Source: Pseudopithomyces maydicus (lineage: Eukaryota > Ascomycota > Dothideomycetes > Pleosporales > Didymosphaeriaceae). From it: DNA of 64,000 bases. Location of the stretch: NCBI GenBank assembly GCA_026873275.1, contig JANTUC010000001.1, forward strand, positions 2,108,001 to 2,172,000, read 5' to 3'. The position numbers were made by a program, and so were the translations under genes. Below, piece by piece: positions 9,946 through 21,085 of the stretch. Within the stretch, counting starts at the first letter, position 1, and every line of letters starts with the position of its first letter. The notes below the pieces were generated by a model that saw only the letters and a program-made list of their open reading frames with translations, had not been told where the DNA came from and made no database searches.

Positions 9946-12156
9946 AGAGCACGAGACGTAGTTGAGGAGTTGGAAGAATCTCCGAAGATCAGGTCGGGCG
10001 TGGAAGGATTGTAGGGGATAGAGTGCCATACGACCATGCCACAGTAACCAAGTTCTTGTTGTCTCGGATTGGGAAATATCTAGAGCCCCCTTGAATTAAA
10101 TACATAATATTATCTTAACACATTCCATGGCACGTGGTAAGAAATACGCCAGGTTTTTGGGCAATCTATTCCAAACTCTTATGCTCTAACATATATATGT
10201 AATGTAAGACCCCAGCTGACTGAATGCGTCGTGTGCCAAGTGAGATTCATCATGGCCCGTAAGACGGATAAATTGCCTGATACGTTTACCCTATGGTTAT
10301 GCAAGAGTTAAGTCGAATCACCAAGTGGATGTAGATAATCAAGAGCTCACACAGAGGAAATGTGTTTTGAGGGACAAACAACTTAAGGAAATCACAACGA
10401 ACAGAAGATTAAACGATATTTGATGATATTATTGGATACAATAAGCCCCGGTGAGAACATGCACTTTGAGCAATTCGTGGAGATCTTCTCATGAAGGGTG
10501 TAGTAGGAGAAAAGAAAATTTTCTGTAAATAATTAGCAATGATTCTTTGGGCGTGCATTTTAAAGGCTATTTAATTATGACAGCCTGGTTTTGTGAAGAT
10601 AAAAAGGCGCCAAAATTGGAAGGGAGGTGCATTGGAGAGATACAGATGCAAAATGTGCAGCGAAGAGAGTATGATCCCTGAGCAATGTTCGCTGAAGATA
10701 TCCAGCCGCTTATAGCAGCTTTTAAAAGAATTCCTGGCATTTGTGCAGCAATGCTTTCCACCCTTTAATGGCTTGGGATCTCATAAAATCGTTTATCGAA
10801 GCCCGTTGGCATAGATACGCTCTGTGGTGACCAGCGAGCTTTTCAAAGAGAAAGCGCTGTCCTGCTTGTTTCCGTCTTCATTGTTGACAATTTGCTGGCC
10901 TTGGTCACCGGGCTCAAGCAGGTGGGTCGTTGCCCACCGGAAGGCTTAGCAACCATCAGGCCACAGCCCCCTCAGCCTCGAGAATCGTTCAAGACAGACT
11001 CGCCCCCCGACAAGCTCGATAACACCATCATGGGCATCGAGTAGCTGGACTCGTTCGCTGAAACTCGTTTCAATTCTCGGTCCTCTCCTCGCCGTTTTGT
11101 TGCACCGGCAGCTGCTCCACACAGGCTGCAAATGCAACAACGCCGTGCATAACGCCGGAATTTGCTCGGCAGCGGCAAGAACTTAGAGTAAGCAGTACTC
11201 CTAGGACCTTGAAGCATTCTAATTCTGTCTTTGAGCTCCTCTAGAGCAGCTGTCGGGGTGTTGCTCCAGCCGGAGAGCTGCAGCTCGACACACCAGGGTA
11301 TGTTCGGTCCTCCTCTTCAGACTTGAAGGCCTAGACACGAGTCTGAAGCCCTCATAAAGATGTAGCACATGCTCTGCTCTCTGCTGACACCCTTTGTAGT
11401 CAGTTTCTCTTACCACACCCTGCTGAAGCACACCTGTCCTCCTGTGGGACCGTGCACCCGACTGCCAGGTCTCGAGGCTTCCCAGACCATCTTCACCCAA
11501 CTCCCTTCCAACAAAGAATGGCCACGAGACTGTATGTTCATCTCACACCCTTGATCTCTTGCTAAAAGATCCCAGAGCCACGTACTTTCCTCTGATGCCG
11601 CCGGTGGACCGCCCTCGACTCTATTGACACAACGGTCGGTCTTGCCTCCATGGTGCAGGAGACAGCGATCCTTCATCCCGTCAGAGGACAAATACACTTG
11701 AGGTATGTCTTGATGTGGCTCTGAGTATCCTTGGCTGTGGCTGACGAGACTGTAGGGTGATGCAGCCCCTTGGGGAAGTTGACCGTAGGATTTGCCCCAC
11801 CCCTGGCGGGAAGGCGAAGAGAAACGCCACCGGACTACTTCGTGGGGTATTGGTAAGTAGCAGGTATGCAAGAAGGGAGATCCAAGGGACAATAATCGAG
11901 AGTAACCGTCACCTAGTGGCCGTGAGCCCTTTTGCAGACCTTGAGGTCACCGGCGGCGGCATTTGGACACAAGGGAGCATTTTTTCGACCTTGGATCCCT
12001 GTAGTAAGAACACGAGTGTCTCTATCCAAGTGAGTTGCATCATTGAAGCATTTTGATTGCCGAAGGAAGTGTTGACAGACAGCGACAGGTCACTGCACCG
12101 GCACCTCCTCTCTCCTAGTGTCCCCGAGACCACCACTTTGCAAGACATCCCCACAG
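9946..12156. other. Gene-poor region of 2.2 kb
   Basis: Bases 9946-10800 are AT-rich and show nothing. From 10800 to 12156 the sequence is GC-richer with many short frames on both strands. Several fungal-like splice motifs occur on the + strand (for example GTATGT near 11530 and 11703 and GTGAGT near 12030), but I could not link them into one convincing frame. The longest minus frame (11410-11892) has a Trp/Ser/Arg-rich composition unlike the real genes here. It may hold a degenerated gene or non-coding transcript. Confidence 0.4.
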
Positions 12157-12533
12157 ATGACGAGCAAGAACTCCGAGAAGAAAGGGCCGATCGTAGAGTA
12201 CTGCAACCATAGATACACTCGGTTCGACACTGCAGAGTATGAAGGCCCAGTGGAAGGCTTCGACATGGGCACCGTACCACAAGTGTCCCAAAAATGTAAG
12301 ATCAAACTCGGCCGTTGGGTGTCATACCCGAGAATGATACCGGTGAATAGGCTGACAGATAAACGGGTATGAGTGAGCCTAAGAGGCATCGTGCCAGCCT
12401 TGCTGCCATCCTATAGCACAGTGACCGCTCGGAGCACGCCGCCGACGATACCACCCATCGATCGTGGTGCCACCTCATTTCCGAAGAAGATGCACAGCAG
12501 ACAAAGCGTATATCATCTTTGCTCAATGCTTAG
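12157..12533 (+). CDS. Small putative protein of unknown function, two exons
   Basis: An ATG at 12157 opens a frame to 12366. A 50-nt intron (12367-12416, GTATGA..TATAG) then joins in phase to 12417-12533, giving about 108 aa. Charge is balanced, with polar segments such as HSDRSEHAADDTTHRSW and ISEEDAQQTKRISS, and there is no signal peptide or membrane segment. I do not recognise a family. Support is only the neat intron and the sensible composition across the junction. The frame is also open upstream of 12157, so the true start could be earlier. It might instead be a chance frame in a decayed region. Confidence 0.3.
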
Positions 12534-13021
12534 ATGGCCCGCCCACACCATCATATCGACGAGCACCTGCGTTAACGCGGCCGCCGCCTCATCTTAAAAC
12601 CTTGCCGCACAATCGGGCTCCTACACCCACGAGGAGAAGCGGAGAAATTAGGGTAGGACGTCCAGAACATGAAATACGACGATTTGCAACGCAATATAGT
12701 CTCTTGCCGTCCGTACTCCCTGGAGATTCGATGCTGGTGGTGACTGACTGCCGTCAAGCAGTATATTGTCAGATAAACACCGCGATATCGACGACCCCGA
12801 ATCGATCACATCGAATGGACTCCGATAAAACATGTAGTAGTGGTCGGCAGAGTAATGCTTCAACGCTTCAAAGGTGGACCATTGCTCCATGCGCTTTATA
12901 AACTGGGCTCCCTGGGATACGCACCAGAGCGAACTTCCAAGACTATCTCTTCAATGGGACCGCAGCAACAACTCATCTTACCAGGGGATACGTGAGCTTT
13001 GCATTACACTAGAGTTGAAAT

Positions 13022-13070
13022 ATTGCAAGACGTCGTCTGTAGCCTAAGTCAGTGCGTGCCCGTTACGATC
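13022..13070 (+). repeat. Direct repeat, copy 1
   Basis: The segment starting ATTGCAAGACGTCGTCTG recurs about 340 bases downstream at 13362. The first 24 bases are identical and the following bases diverge moderately (for example AAGTCAGTGCGTGCC versus GAGTCAGTTCGGGCC). It marks a duplicated unit in the decayed repeat block 13022-13940. Confidence 0.75.
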
Positions 13071-13219
13071 AAGGGCTACTCTTATTCTACTGCTCCTCTA
13101 CACGTCACTAGAGGAGTCGACAGCTTTTTCTCCACCATATATGCATTTCCATGCAGTCAGCTACTCTGTTGCCGCTTTCTCTGAACACAAAACAAAACAT
13201 ACTACTGCTCGGAGCAGCC

Positions 13220-13940
13220 CGCCGATGCTGACTCCGAACCACTGATATTCGAAATGGATTCCACACCTCTAGAACTTACACCATCGGAACGTTTGCGCAA
13301 GGGATTCGAAGGTAGAATCTTCAGCTCTGTTAATGATAGAGGTAATGAGTCATCAAGCAGAATTGCAAGACGTCGTCTGTAGCCTGAGTCAGTTCGGGCC
13401 CGCCACGATCAAGGCCGCTTTTATACTGTTGCTCGGAACCATGATTACAGCAAATTGCAATGGTTGAAAAGCCGTCAACTTTCCATCAGCCAGAGACAGG
13501 AATTGAAATGGATGGTACACCACATCCAAATCCTTTGCCATCGGAACGTTTGCGCAAGGGGTTCGAAGGTAGAATCTTCGGATCTACTCGGCAACTAGTC
13601 GTACAAGACGAGACGATATTTGCACCAAGTCAGATCCTACTCAGATGCTGCTTTTTCAAAACACAAAACAAAACATACAAGACGATATCAAGGTCAAACT
13701 CGGGAACACACCCTTGGAGGGTGTCCATTGCGATAAGACCGCTCTTATTCGACTGCTCGGAGGCATGATTACAGCAAATTACAATGGTGAAAAAGGACCA
13801 GGAATAGCCTCAACCATAACCGAAGCCGAGCATAATGACTCCGAAGAACTGATCTTTGAGATGGATTGCACTCCAGATCTGGATCGTTCAGAATCTACAC
13901 CATCCCAACGTTTGCGGGAGGCCTTCACATCGGGTCAACC
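13220..13940 (+). repeat. Decayed partial copies of an exon of the CBM48-like gene, inverted relative to it
   Basis: Three imperfect copies on the + strand resemble exon 3 of the minus-strand gene at 14399-15883. Copy A is about 13220-13320, copy B about 13495-13625 and copy C about 13795-13935; a fragment of the next segment lies at 13678-13725. Shared translated cores are LTPSERLRKGFEGRIF in the gene, the same string in copy A, PLPSERLRKGFEGRIFGSTRQ in copy B and TPSQRLREAF in copy C; the GPGIAST start is kept in copy C. Copy B and the gene are close to identical at DNA level over about 70 bases. Copies A and B run into stops, so they look like remnants; copy C sits in a 182-aa frame (13645-14193) that may be only partly coding. 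Confidence 0.75.
13362..13410 (+). repeat. Direct repeat, copy 2
   Basis: This is the second copy of the segment at 13022. Both copies end in an ACGATCAAGG-like sequence followed by a stretch resembling the CTCTTATTCGACTGCTCGG region near 13740, so each repeat unit is longer than the identical core. Confidence 0.75.
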
Positions 13941-14398
13941 ACCTACAATGCCACATGAGCTGGCCGATAATAACCCAAGGTCGGATGGGTTGTCTTTGGA
14001 AAGGCATACGCGCCAATGTTGCCACATGAAGCTGGCTATCCCAATGGGAGTGAGTAATACTATATGTCTACATGTCGTCCAGGATCTAGCACAAATGCAT
14101 CAAGTAATGCATCAAGATGTAAGTATTTTTCTTCATTGCATGCAGGGGGTATCTATACTGAATCCTTACTCCAATAGGTGCGTGTCACACTGACGTCCGG
14201 TCAGGCAACAAACAGGCATAGCAGACCTTGATCCTTCCTACAAAAAAACACTGCTCAGATGGACAGAAAACCTACAGGCCGTCTTTTGCAACAAAAGGTC
14301 GCTCATGCGACCATTAAACTCATGATAAGCATGCTACGATGTTGTAAGTATATATTGAGATGTTAAGACGATGAAGAAGAGATATCCGATATTGGCCT

Positions 14399-15883
14399 TT
14401 ACCTGGCCGCGCGCGACCCGAAGAGTTGGCGTAAATTGCGGTAAACCCTGGAAGGGACGTTTCCGCCCGTAATCGAGTCCTGGAGTTCGTCAGGATAAGG
14501 TGTGGGGGGTCTGTTAAGAGTGATTGTTGCGCGTACATTGAGGGCTTCTGTCGGCTCTTGGAAGTTAACGGGTTGCCGTTGTGCGCGCACTGGCGGTATG
14601 GCAACCCCGTCAAACACCCTTGCGTGCCGCCTCGTGTGGTACTCCGTATTCGTGAACATTCGGCGATTGGCGATCGCAACATCACGTTCATAGGGTGTGT
14701 TTGCCATTTCAAGATTATTTCCTGCTCGGAAATATCCGAATCGATGGCTGAAGGACATCGACGCTTCGAATTCTCGGGTACTTGGAATGGAAATGGGAGC
14801 AGATGGTTGAAAAAGAGGTGCCCGTGCTGCGAAAGTCGATGATAGGATCTCATATTCGTTGTGTCCCCTGGGGGACTGCAACGACATGGTTGAACCGGAT
14901 GGCATCAGAACACGGTTACCCGTTGGAAGACGCCGTGAAGGAGATGCCGGAGAGCCAAGGCCCTGGTTGGCGGCCGAGGGCACCAAATCCCTTGGAAGGT
15001 GGTTGCGTATGTTGCGGAATTGATTGGGAATTCCGTCTGTACCTACAGGGTAGGTCAAGTCGGGAAAACTTCTCTGTGGTGCAAGAAAGTTATTGTACGA
15101 GGAACGGCCGTCCACCCTTGAGGAGACATCAACGAGAGACAAGCTCTCATCACCCCCAAGGGTGTGCTCATCAGTCTGACCCTGGTATCGTCTTGTATGA
15201 CTCGTTGCCGAGTAGATCCGAATATTCTACCTTCGAACCCCTTGCGCAAACGCTCTGATGGTGTGAGATCCCGAGGCGTGGAATCCATTTCGAAGATTAG
15301 TGGTTCGGAGTCACTATGTGTTGAGGCTATTCCTGGCCCCATGTCAGTACTTTGCCGACAATAGGGGACTACAAAGCCAACCTGTCTGAACGCTCGTGGG
15401 CTTCGGATAGCCAATATTATTCGTATTGCCATCCCGATCTTGGCCTAAACGCATTTCAGTTCACTGCAACGATGAAAAGCTGACCTACTTACACATCTCC
15501 TTGGTCTCGTCCAGCACCCATGTGCCGTCACCCATCTGAACCTTGTATTCAAAGCAGCCCTCCGGCACCTTGTCGATCTCACAGGTGAAATTCAGGCGAT
15601 GTGATTCATCCATACCTAGATCCATCATGGGATATGGTGATTTCCAGTCGTTAAGAGAAGTCCAAAGCAAAACCGGAAGCCTTGGGTCCAGGATAGCGAT
15701 AGTGATGTTGGCGTGGAGTTTGGCGGGTTCCATACCGCCAGGGACGTCGGCTCCGCCATGCTTAGAAGACGAGTTCTGGTGCTGGGGAATGACGTGCTCG
15801 GCCGAAAGTGAAGATGGGTTGCGAGACGGACCACCTCGAGCCCCAAGGGACACCTCTGGGTCTTGCTGCCTCAGGGAGTCCAT
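14399..15883 (-). CDS. CBM48/AMPK-beta-like glycogen-binding-domain protein with uncharacterised C-terminal half; one -1 frame change
   Basis: Exons on the minus strand are 15883-15493, 15444-15382 and 15332-14399, with introns of 48 and 49 nt. Residues about 50-150 form a CBM48-like beta sandwich: PVLLWTSLNDWKSPYPM, then VPEGCFEYKVQMGDGTWVLD, then DRDGNTNNIG after the first intron. This is the arrangement seen in AMPK-beta glycogen-binding domains, where such Trp, Lys and Asn residues contact glucans. The rest (about residues 160-462) is Ser/Arg/Pro-rich, probably disordered, and unrecognised. In exon 3 the frame shifts by -1 at a C5 run on the + strand (15153-15157); with one base added the CDS is exactly 463 codons. 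A frame also runs upstream of Met 15883 through a CT-rich leader; I chose 15883 as the first Met followed by protein-like sequence. Copies of part of exon 3 lie inverted at 13.2-13.9 kb. Confidence 0.6.
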
Positions 15884-15985
15884 AGACGCGGTGGAGATGG
15901 TGTGGTGAATTTGAAGGGAGATGGGGATGTGAGAAAGCGAAAGAGTGGTGGGGACAAGAAGCGAAGATGAACGTGTAGAAGAAGG

Positions 15986-16085
15986 AGAGATCAAATGTGG
16001 CAGAAACAGAGATCGATTGTGGGAAAAGAAGAGATCGAATGTGGGAGAAAAAGAGATGGTGATGTGGGAGAAGAAGAGATGGAGA
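15986..16085. repeat. Tandem repeat of about 22 bp, 4.5 copies
   Basis: Units start with AGAGATC or AGAGATGG and share the form AGAGATCRAATGTGGGARAA with small changes. They lie about 100-200 bases upstream of the CBM48-like start, giving a pyrimidine-rich leader or promoter tract on that gene's strand. Confidence 0.8.
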
Positions 16086-17475
16086 GAACACACCTACGTG
16101 GCTGCTTTATACCGACTACAGCTTGAAGGAAAGCGTAGTGGTGGTCGCGACTGCCTCCTAAAACAGACGCGTGCGCGTTCTTATCGCTGCCAGAGGCATG
16201 TGCGAAGACTGGGAAAGGAAGAAAAGACCCCCAAAAACTGACCGACGCATCTACAACAGTGCAAACACAATCAGTACCTCCAGAACTATCTCTTGAGACT
16301 CTGGTATCCTTGCGTGTCTTCTCAGAGGGTCTAGAGAAGGAGGAGAAAGCAACAATGGCTTATGCAGGACCGATACTCCTGCCCAGTGCAGAAGCATGAG
16401 CATCCTCCGCATCTGTACTGTGTCTGGGAACCCTGCCCCCGCAATATGTTTTGTGCCTTTCAAGTGACGTGGGATTCATGTTAGGTATTGGGCTATGGGG
16501 CTTACGCCACAAGGCTCTAGAGGGCGGAAGCTGGGACAATCAGCACCTGAGCAACACCAAGCTTGCTCACTGCTCCGTTCGTACAGCACTACAGTCACAT
16601 TGCCAGCAGAATTGCATTACTGACGGCCGAGTCGAGAGGCTTTGCGAGCAATAGATTACTTGGGTGGGAGAGTCTTTCAACTGTGTGGGTGGATGACGGC
16701 GTACAAGCCCTACGCGCGGAGGCGGCTCCGACATGCGCTAGGCTGGTGCTCCGCTTTGTCAACAGCTCACTCGGAGCTCTAGCCACACTCCAACACTTCT
16801 TCACAACTTTTGGTGGACTTTGAGAGTTTCTAAAATGTATGTTTCTCATCAAATGTGCGGACATCTGTCAGGCTGCCTTTATTTTCTTCCTTCCCCGCCG
16901 GTTCCCTACGCTCAGTCATACACCACACAGCCATAGCTACTATTAACAAACCTACCGACCGATCTACCGACCGATCAGCCATGGCAACGAAACAGGGACG
17001 ACGTCCTTGAGCAGAGCGCTGGGACTCAGCCAATGAGGTCGGAGCCTCGCTCCAATTTCTTGTGTGTAGAGAGCGCATAACCTTTCATCCGGGCGGTTGG
17101 CAACACTACTGACGTCTTCCGTCCTCTGTCTTCCAACAGCGCCAGTTCTAGCTGCCTTTCAATCACGAGACCTCCGCCAAGGATCGACGCCACAACTTTC
17201 GAGAAGATACAGGCTAGCGGAAGCTGAGCTTCTAGTGCTTGCTTTGCTGCAGCCCATTGCATTGCAAGTAAGGTCTAGCGATTGTTGGGATGTCGGTATA
17301 CCAAGCAATGAGAGCTACACGTCGTCTACTGGGTAACAGCTCTCGTGGGAGCACGATAGCATGGTAATGGAAACGCATCGATGGTGGGAGGCTTTTGAGA
17401 TGCGATTCGGATACCCGGTAGATTGTCGTCTCTGGCAGGAGCAAACTGAGAACGAGTTCTCGGTAGCACCGCTGA
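16086..17475. other. Intergenic region of 1.4 kb without a supported gene
   Basis: Short frames occur on both strands but none shows family resemblance or linked splice sites. Two tandem copies of CTACCGACCGAT occur near 16952-16975. I see nothing else that can be named. Confidence 0.4.
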
Positions 17476-19013
17476 TCACACTGCAGAGGTTGGTGCTGGG
17501 GCCGCGAGAAACCCATCCTTTCGCGGCGAAGCAGGCATGTCTACAAACGCAGCTCGCGACAGCCTGGTATTGACTGCCCTCGCTACGCCGACCTGCGTTG
17601 TACCATAAACGTCCGAGAATGCATCGCAGTCCTCATCTCCATCCTCCGAATTACGTGAATCGTCGAAGAATGTCAGTCGTTTCGTGTTTCCAAGATCACC
17701 GAGCGTCGAGGCGGTGTCATCTGGGAGTGTGGAAGTTATACTAGAAGGTTTGTGTACACCTAGCGTCGAGACGGACTCATTTGGGAGCGTGGAGAAGGTG
17801 CTTGGAAGCTTCTTCAGAGCTTCCACATCATCCCCTTGGTTGTCGTGGCCCGGTTCTATGAGCGTAGGAATTCGTGACGGCGACAACGTCCGTGAGTTTG
17901 AAACACCCGACCACACCTGTTTGAAAAGGGGACTAAGGCTCGGAAGGCAGGCGGCGATAATGCCAACGTCGACTTCGATCTGAGACCACAGTGGTACCCA
18001 CCGCCATCTCCAACTAGGGTCTCCGTACGGCCGAGTTGTATCCCATGTCCCGAGGGGCACTGTGACCTGGCACAAGCGAACGATAGTGGCGATGAGGGGC
18101 AGCAGTCCTATTGAAAATATGAGGACCAAAGCGTCTGGGTCTGTCAGCGGAGATTGAGAAGCAGGGTGCACCGTCACTCACAGCGCTGCTTCTTATCGAT
18201 GTTCAGGATTACAAGCAGTGGCAACGGAAAGAGCAACAGGACCAGATCGATAAAGCAGTTGATGGCAGCTTGCGCAATGTAGAATGGCCCGTATGCTATA
18301 CACTTCCTCTCGGGGCTGGCCAGGTCGAACACACTCGTCATCGAAACGCAGCCGAACGCCTCCGCCTGTATTGCATTAGAATTGGATTGTATCAATGACA
18401 GGAGCATTGTCGTACAAGGAAGAAGGCCATGGCGAAGCCAGTGACCGCTGCTGCCATGCTCCATACTATGGCTCCTTGTAGGAACCACGGTAATCCTTTC
18501 TGAAGGGAGCACATGCGATGGTACAGAGCGAGAACGCTCATTTTGACAGCCCAGTTTGCGACATAGTACAGCAACATGTTAATGTACTTGTACTAAACAG
18601 TAGTCAGCACCGGTACAATTGTTCTAACAAGACTTATTTACCATTGTCATCTTGTTCAAGTCTTCCAGCGCCACCTCATCGGAGTGTCGTCCACGGCCAT
18701 GCTTCACTTGCAAGAGGAGCGTTACCGTCTCACCAGCACCAAACAGCTGTTGTCCTGTCAGTACCGACGCTGAGCTCCAGTGCTGCAGAGCCCACTCACG
18801 AGCGCGACCCCGATGAACAAGTCATCGTAGCCCCATTTCCTTACCAGCCATCCGCGGGTCACGAATCTAGTCGTCCATCAGCATACACAGCTCACGATAT
18901 ACCACGCACAATACTGACCGCAGAACCACAAAGCAAGCAGCAACAATGTACACAGCGATACTGGCACGAGCTATCAAAGGACCAGCGTCTTCAGACGTCA
19001 CGATTCCCGCCAT
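17476..19013 (-). CDS. Rhodopsin-like (SAT4-type) integral membrane protein, six exons
   Basis: Exons on the minus strand are 19013-18919, 18866-18800, 18746-18642, 18586-18416, 18365-18182 and 18140-17476, in phase throughout, giving 428 aa. The seven-helix plan of the fungal rhodopsin-like domain is clear: ARASIAVYIVAACFVVLRF (helix 1), KWGYDDLFIGVALLFG (2), YINMLLYYVANWAVKMSVL (3), GAIVWSMAAAVTGFAMAFFL (4), CFIDLVLLLFPLPLLVIL (5), DALVLIFSIGLLPLIATIVR (6) and QIEVDVGIIAACLPSL (7). The motifs KWGYDDLF and QIEVDVGIIAACLPSLSPLF are family hallmarks. A Ser/Thr-rich cytosolic tail of about 150 residues follows. There is no N-terminal CFEM domain or signal peptide. The role of the family is mostly unknown; it sits in the plasma or an internal membrane. 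The fifth intron is only 41 nt. Confidence 0.88.
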
Positions 19014-21056
19014 GACAGCGCCTCTTCACAAACACATCGATCAATAGTACAGGTCTGTATAGGAAATGGGGAAGTGAACACCCAGTGGGCCGTGTGAGGA
19101 GCGTACGTATATATTCACCAAAGCATAATCACCACCCGTCAGCCCTGGGCGTCGGCCCAGTCGCCGAAGTCAATAACCCACATATCATGGCTACAGCGCA
19201 TGCATTGCGTCTTTGGGTGAAAGCTTTGTTCACGGCACGTTCCTTTCCATGGCACTTGAGTCGTTTTCTGGGTCGCACGCGGCGGCTCGCGCTCCTATTC
19301 GGCGGCCTCGACGGCCTCGGGGTGGTACCTGAGTCGGTTTCTCGCTGGCGTGGTGGCTTTGCGCCGGCCAGTCCCTCTGGTGCGTACCGATCGCCTGGGA
19401 CCGGGTTTTTGATAGCGGCATCCTGCGGGAGTGCGGCAGGGTTGGCAAAAGCCAGCGATCGGAACAAGGTTCTGACAGGCGGGCATCGCCCTATGGGGCT
19501 GCTGGATACATATGCACGCTGTATGTACATCCTTCTGCAGACATCCATCGCGAAGCTTCTTCGCGTTTCCCACGTACAGAGTGCGCATTTCGTCAGCGCC
19601 AGTCTCGATGCACCCATATATTATCACTATCGCCATGCACGCTCGCATCCAGAGCTAGCTAGCGCCCTAGCGCGTCAACTACTCAGATGGATCACACCGC
19701 GGAGTCGTGGACGCGAATACGGGGGTGCGGCTATGTGTCTTTCGGGCTACACTACGGTAACTTTCTCGACTAGCAGAGAATGTCGACCTTTTCGGAAGAC
19801 TTCTCACCGGCCCCCTGCAGGACCCTGATAGCTGCGCGGAGCGGAAGTAGGTACACGTTGGGCGGGCGCTCCATCTGGTGTGTTTCGGAAGCACACGATG
19901 GCAGGTTTCCAATCTAGGAGTTGACGCCGAAGGGGTTCTGAGACAGATGGATGGACAGGAGGGCTGTGTATCTAGAAATGTACCACACTTGGATACATAC
20001 ACACTGGCAGAGCGAGCGCATGCGCCTGCACTCCCTACCCTACTACCAAGATACTATGTAGCAAACCATGAATCTCGCCCAGCGCACGACCTCCCCCGTG
20101 CCCCAGGGCCCTCAAGCTTCATTGCCCAGTCCTTATTCCTCCCCGCCACCCAAATCCTGTTTTCCGCCCCGGGCGCCCGCAAGCTCGAGCGTTGCCCTCT
20201 GCCGTTTTCCCACCTGGCAATTGGCTGATGTGCGCGCTGGGGCTGAACCGCCACCAAGTATTGTCTACAGATGCGAGGCCGCCGCCTACGTCGGTGGAGT
20301 CGCTTCGGCAGGGGCGCGAATATTCTGCAGAGCTTCGATGCACAGGCTTCTTCGCATGCGGAGCTGGGGGTGCGAGATTCCTGGTTCGCTGGGGGAAGCT
20401 TTGCGCGCAAGGTTTCTTGCAGAGCATGTGGATGGCATACTTTGACGCGTGGGACGCGCGTCGTGAGGACTGCCGTACCTACTGTATGTACATGTTGTGC
20501 CATGTGGGAGAGGTGAATGCCATCATGTCAGGTACAGGTCTTGCAGACGACCTGAGTGCTGCACAGCTAGAATCCGAGGCGCTGCGAGGCAGCCCTCCTA
20601 CACCTGCTACCCGCCAACATGTGTCGCAACCCACACGCTCCCTCACACATCTAGCCTACACTCGCGCTCTACAGAAAAGTGCCCACTATCAAGACACCAC
20701 CCATTCCCAAGCCAGCAGCCTCACCTCCCCTCGCCCCATCCGCCCCTCCGCACCCGCGCCGACCCCGTGCCCCAAAGTCCCATGCCCCGAAAGGCTCCAC
20801 AGCTCATCGCAATCCTGTTGGGAAAGTTCCTTCCCAAAGCTGCCTCACCGGGTTCCGCATCTGGCAACCGGTCAGGGCGGTCGGCCCATGGGGCTCCGAC
20901 GCCTGATGGCCGTGAACAACGTTTCGGCACCGCGCCGATCAGCTGCCCTGTACGTGATACGCCTTCGCTAGCGGGGAGTTGTGGCGCACATGTCTTGCTT
21001 CGATAGGTTTTGGGAGTATTGCCACTTTGAGCGTTGGGGGGAGGTGTGTTTACGGA

Positions 21057-21085
21057 GTATATATGTGTATATATGTGTGTGTATG
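21057..21085. repeat. TA/TG microsatellite
   Basis: Interrupted ATATATGTGTATATATGTGT-type repeat inside the gene-poor region. Composition is clear; function unknown. Confidence 0.7.

Noticed and set aside
11410..11892. 160-codon frame on the minus strand
   Set aside because: Trp/Ser/Gly-rich composition unlike the confirmed genes and no splice or family support.
19085..19828. 247-codon frame on the + strand
   Set aside because: Arg/Ser/Pro-rich translation without domain pattern; overlapped by equally long frames on the other strand; typical of chance frames in moderate-GC DNA.
20192..20971. 259-codon frame on the + strand
   Set aside because: Low-complexity Pro/Ser/His-rich end and no motif; overlapping frames on both strands are as long.
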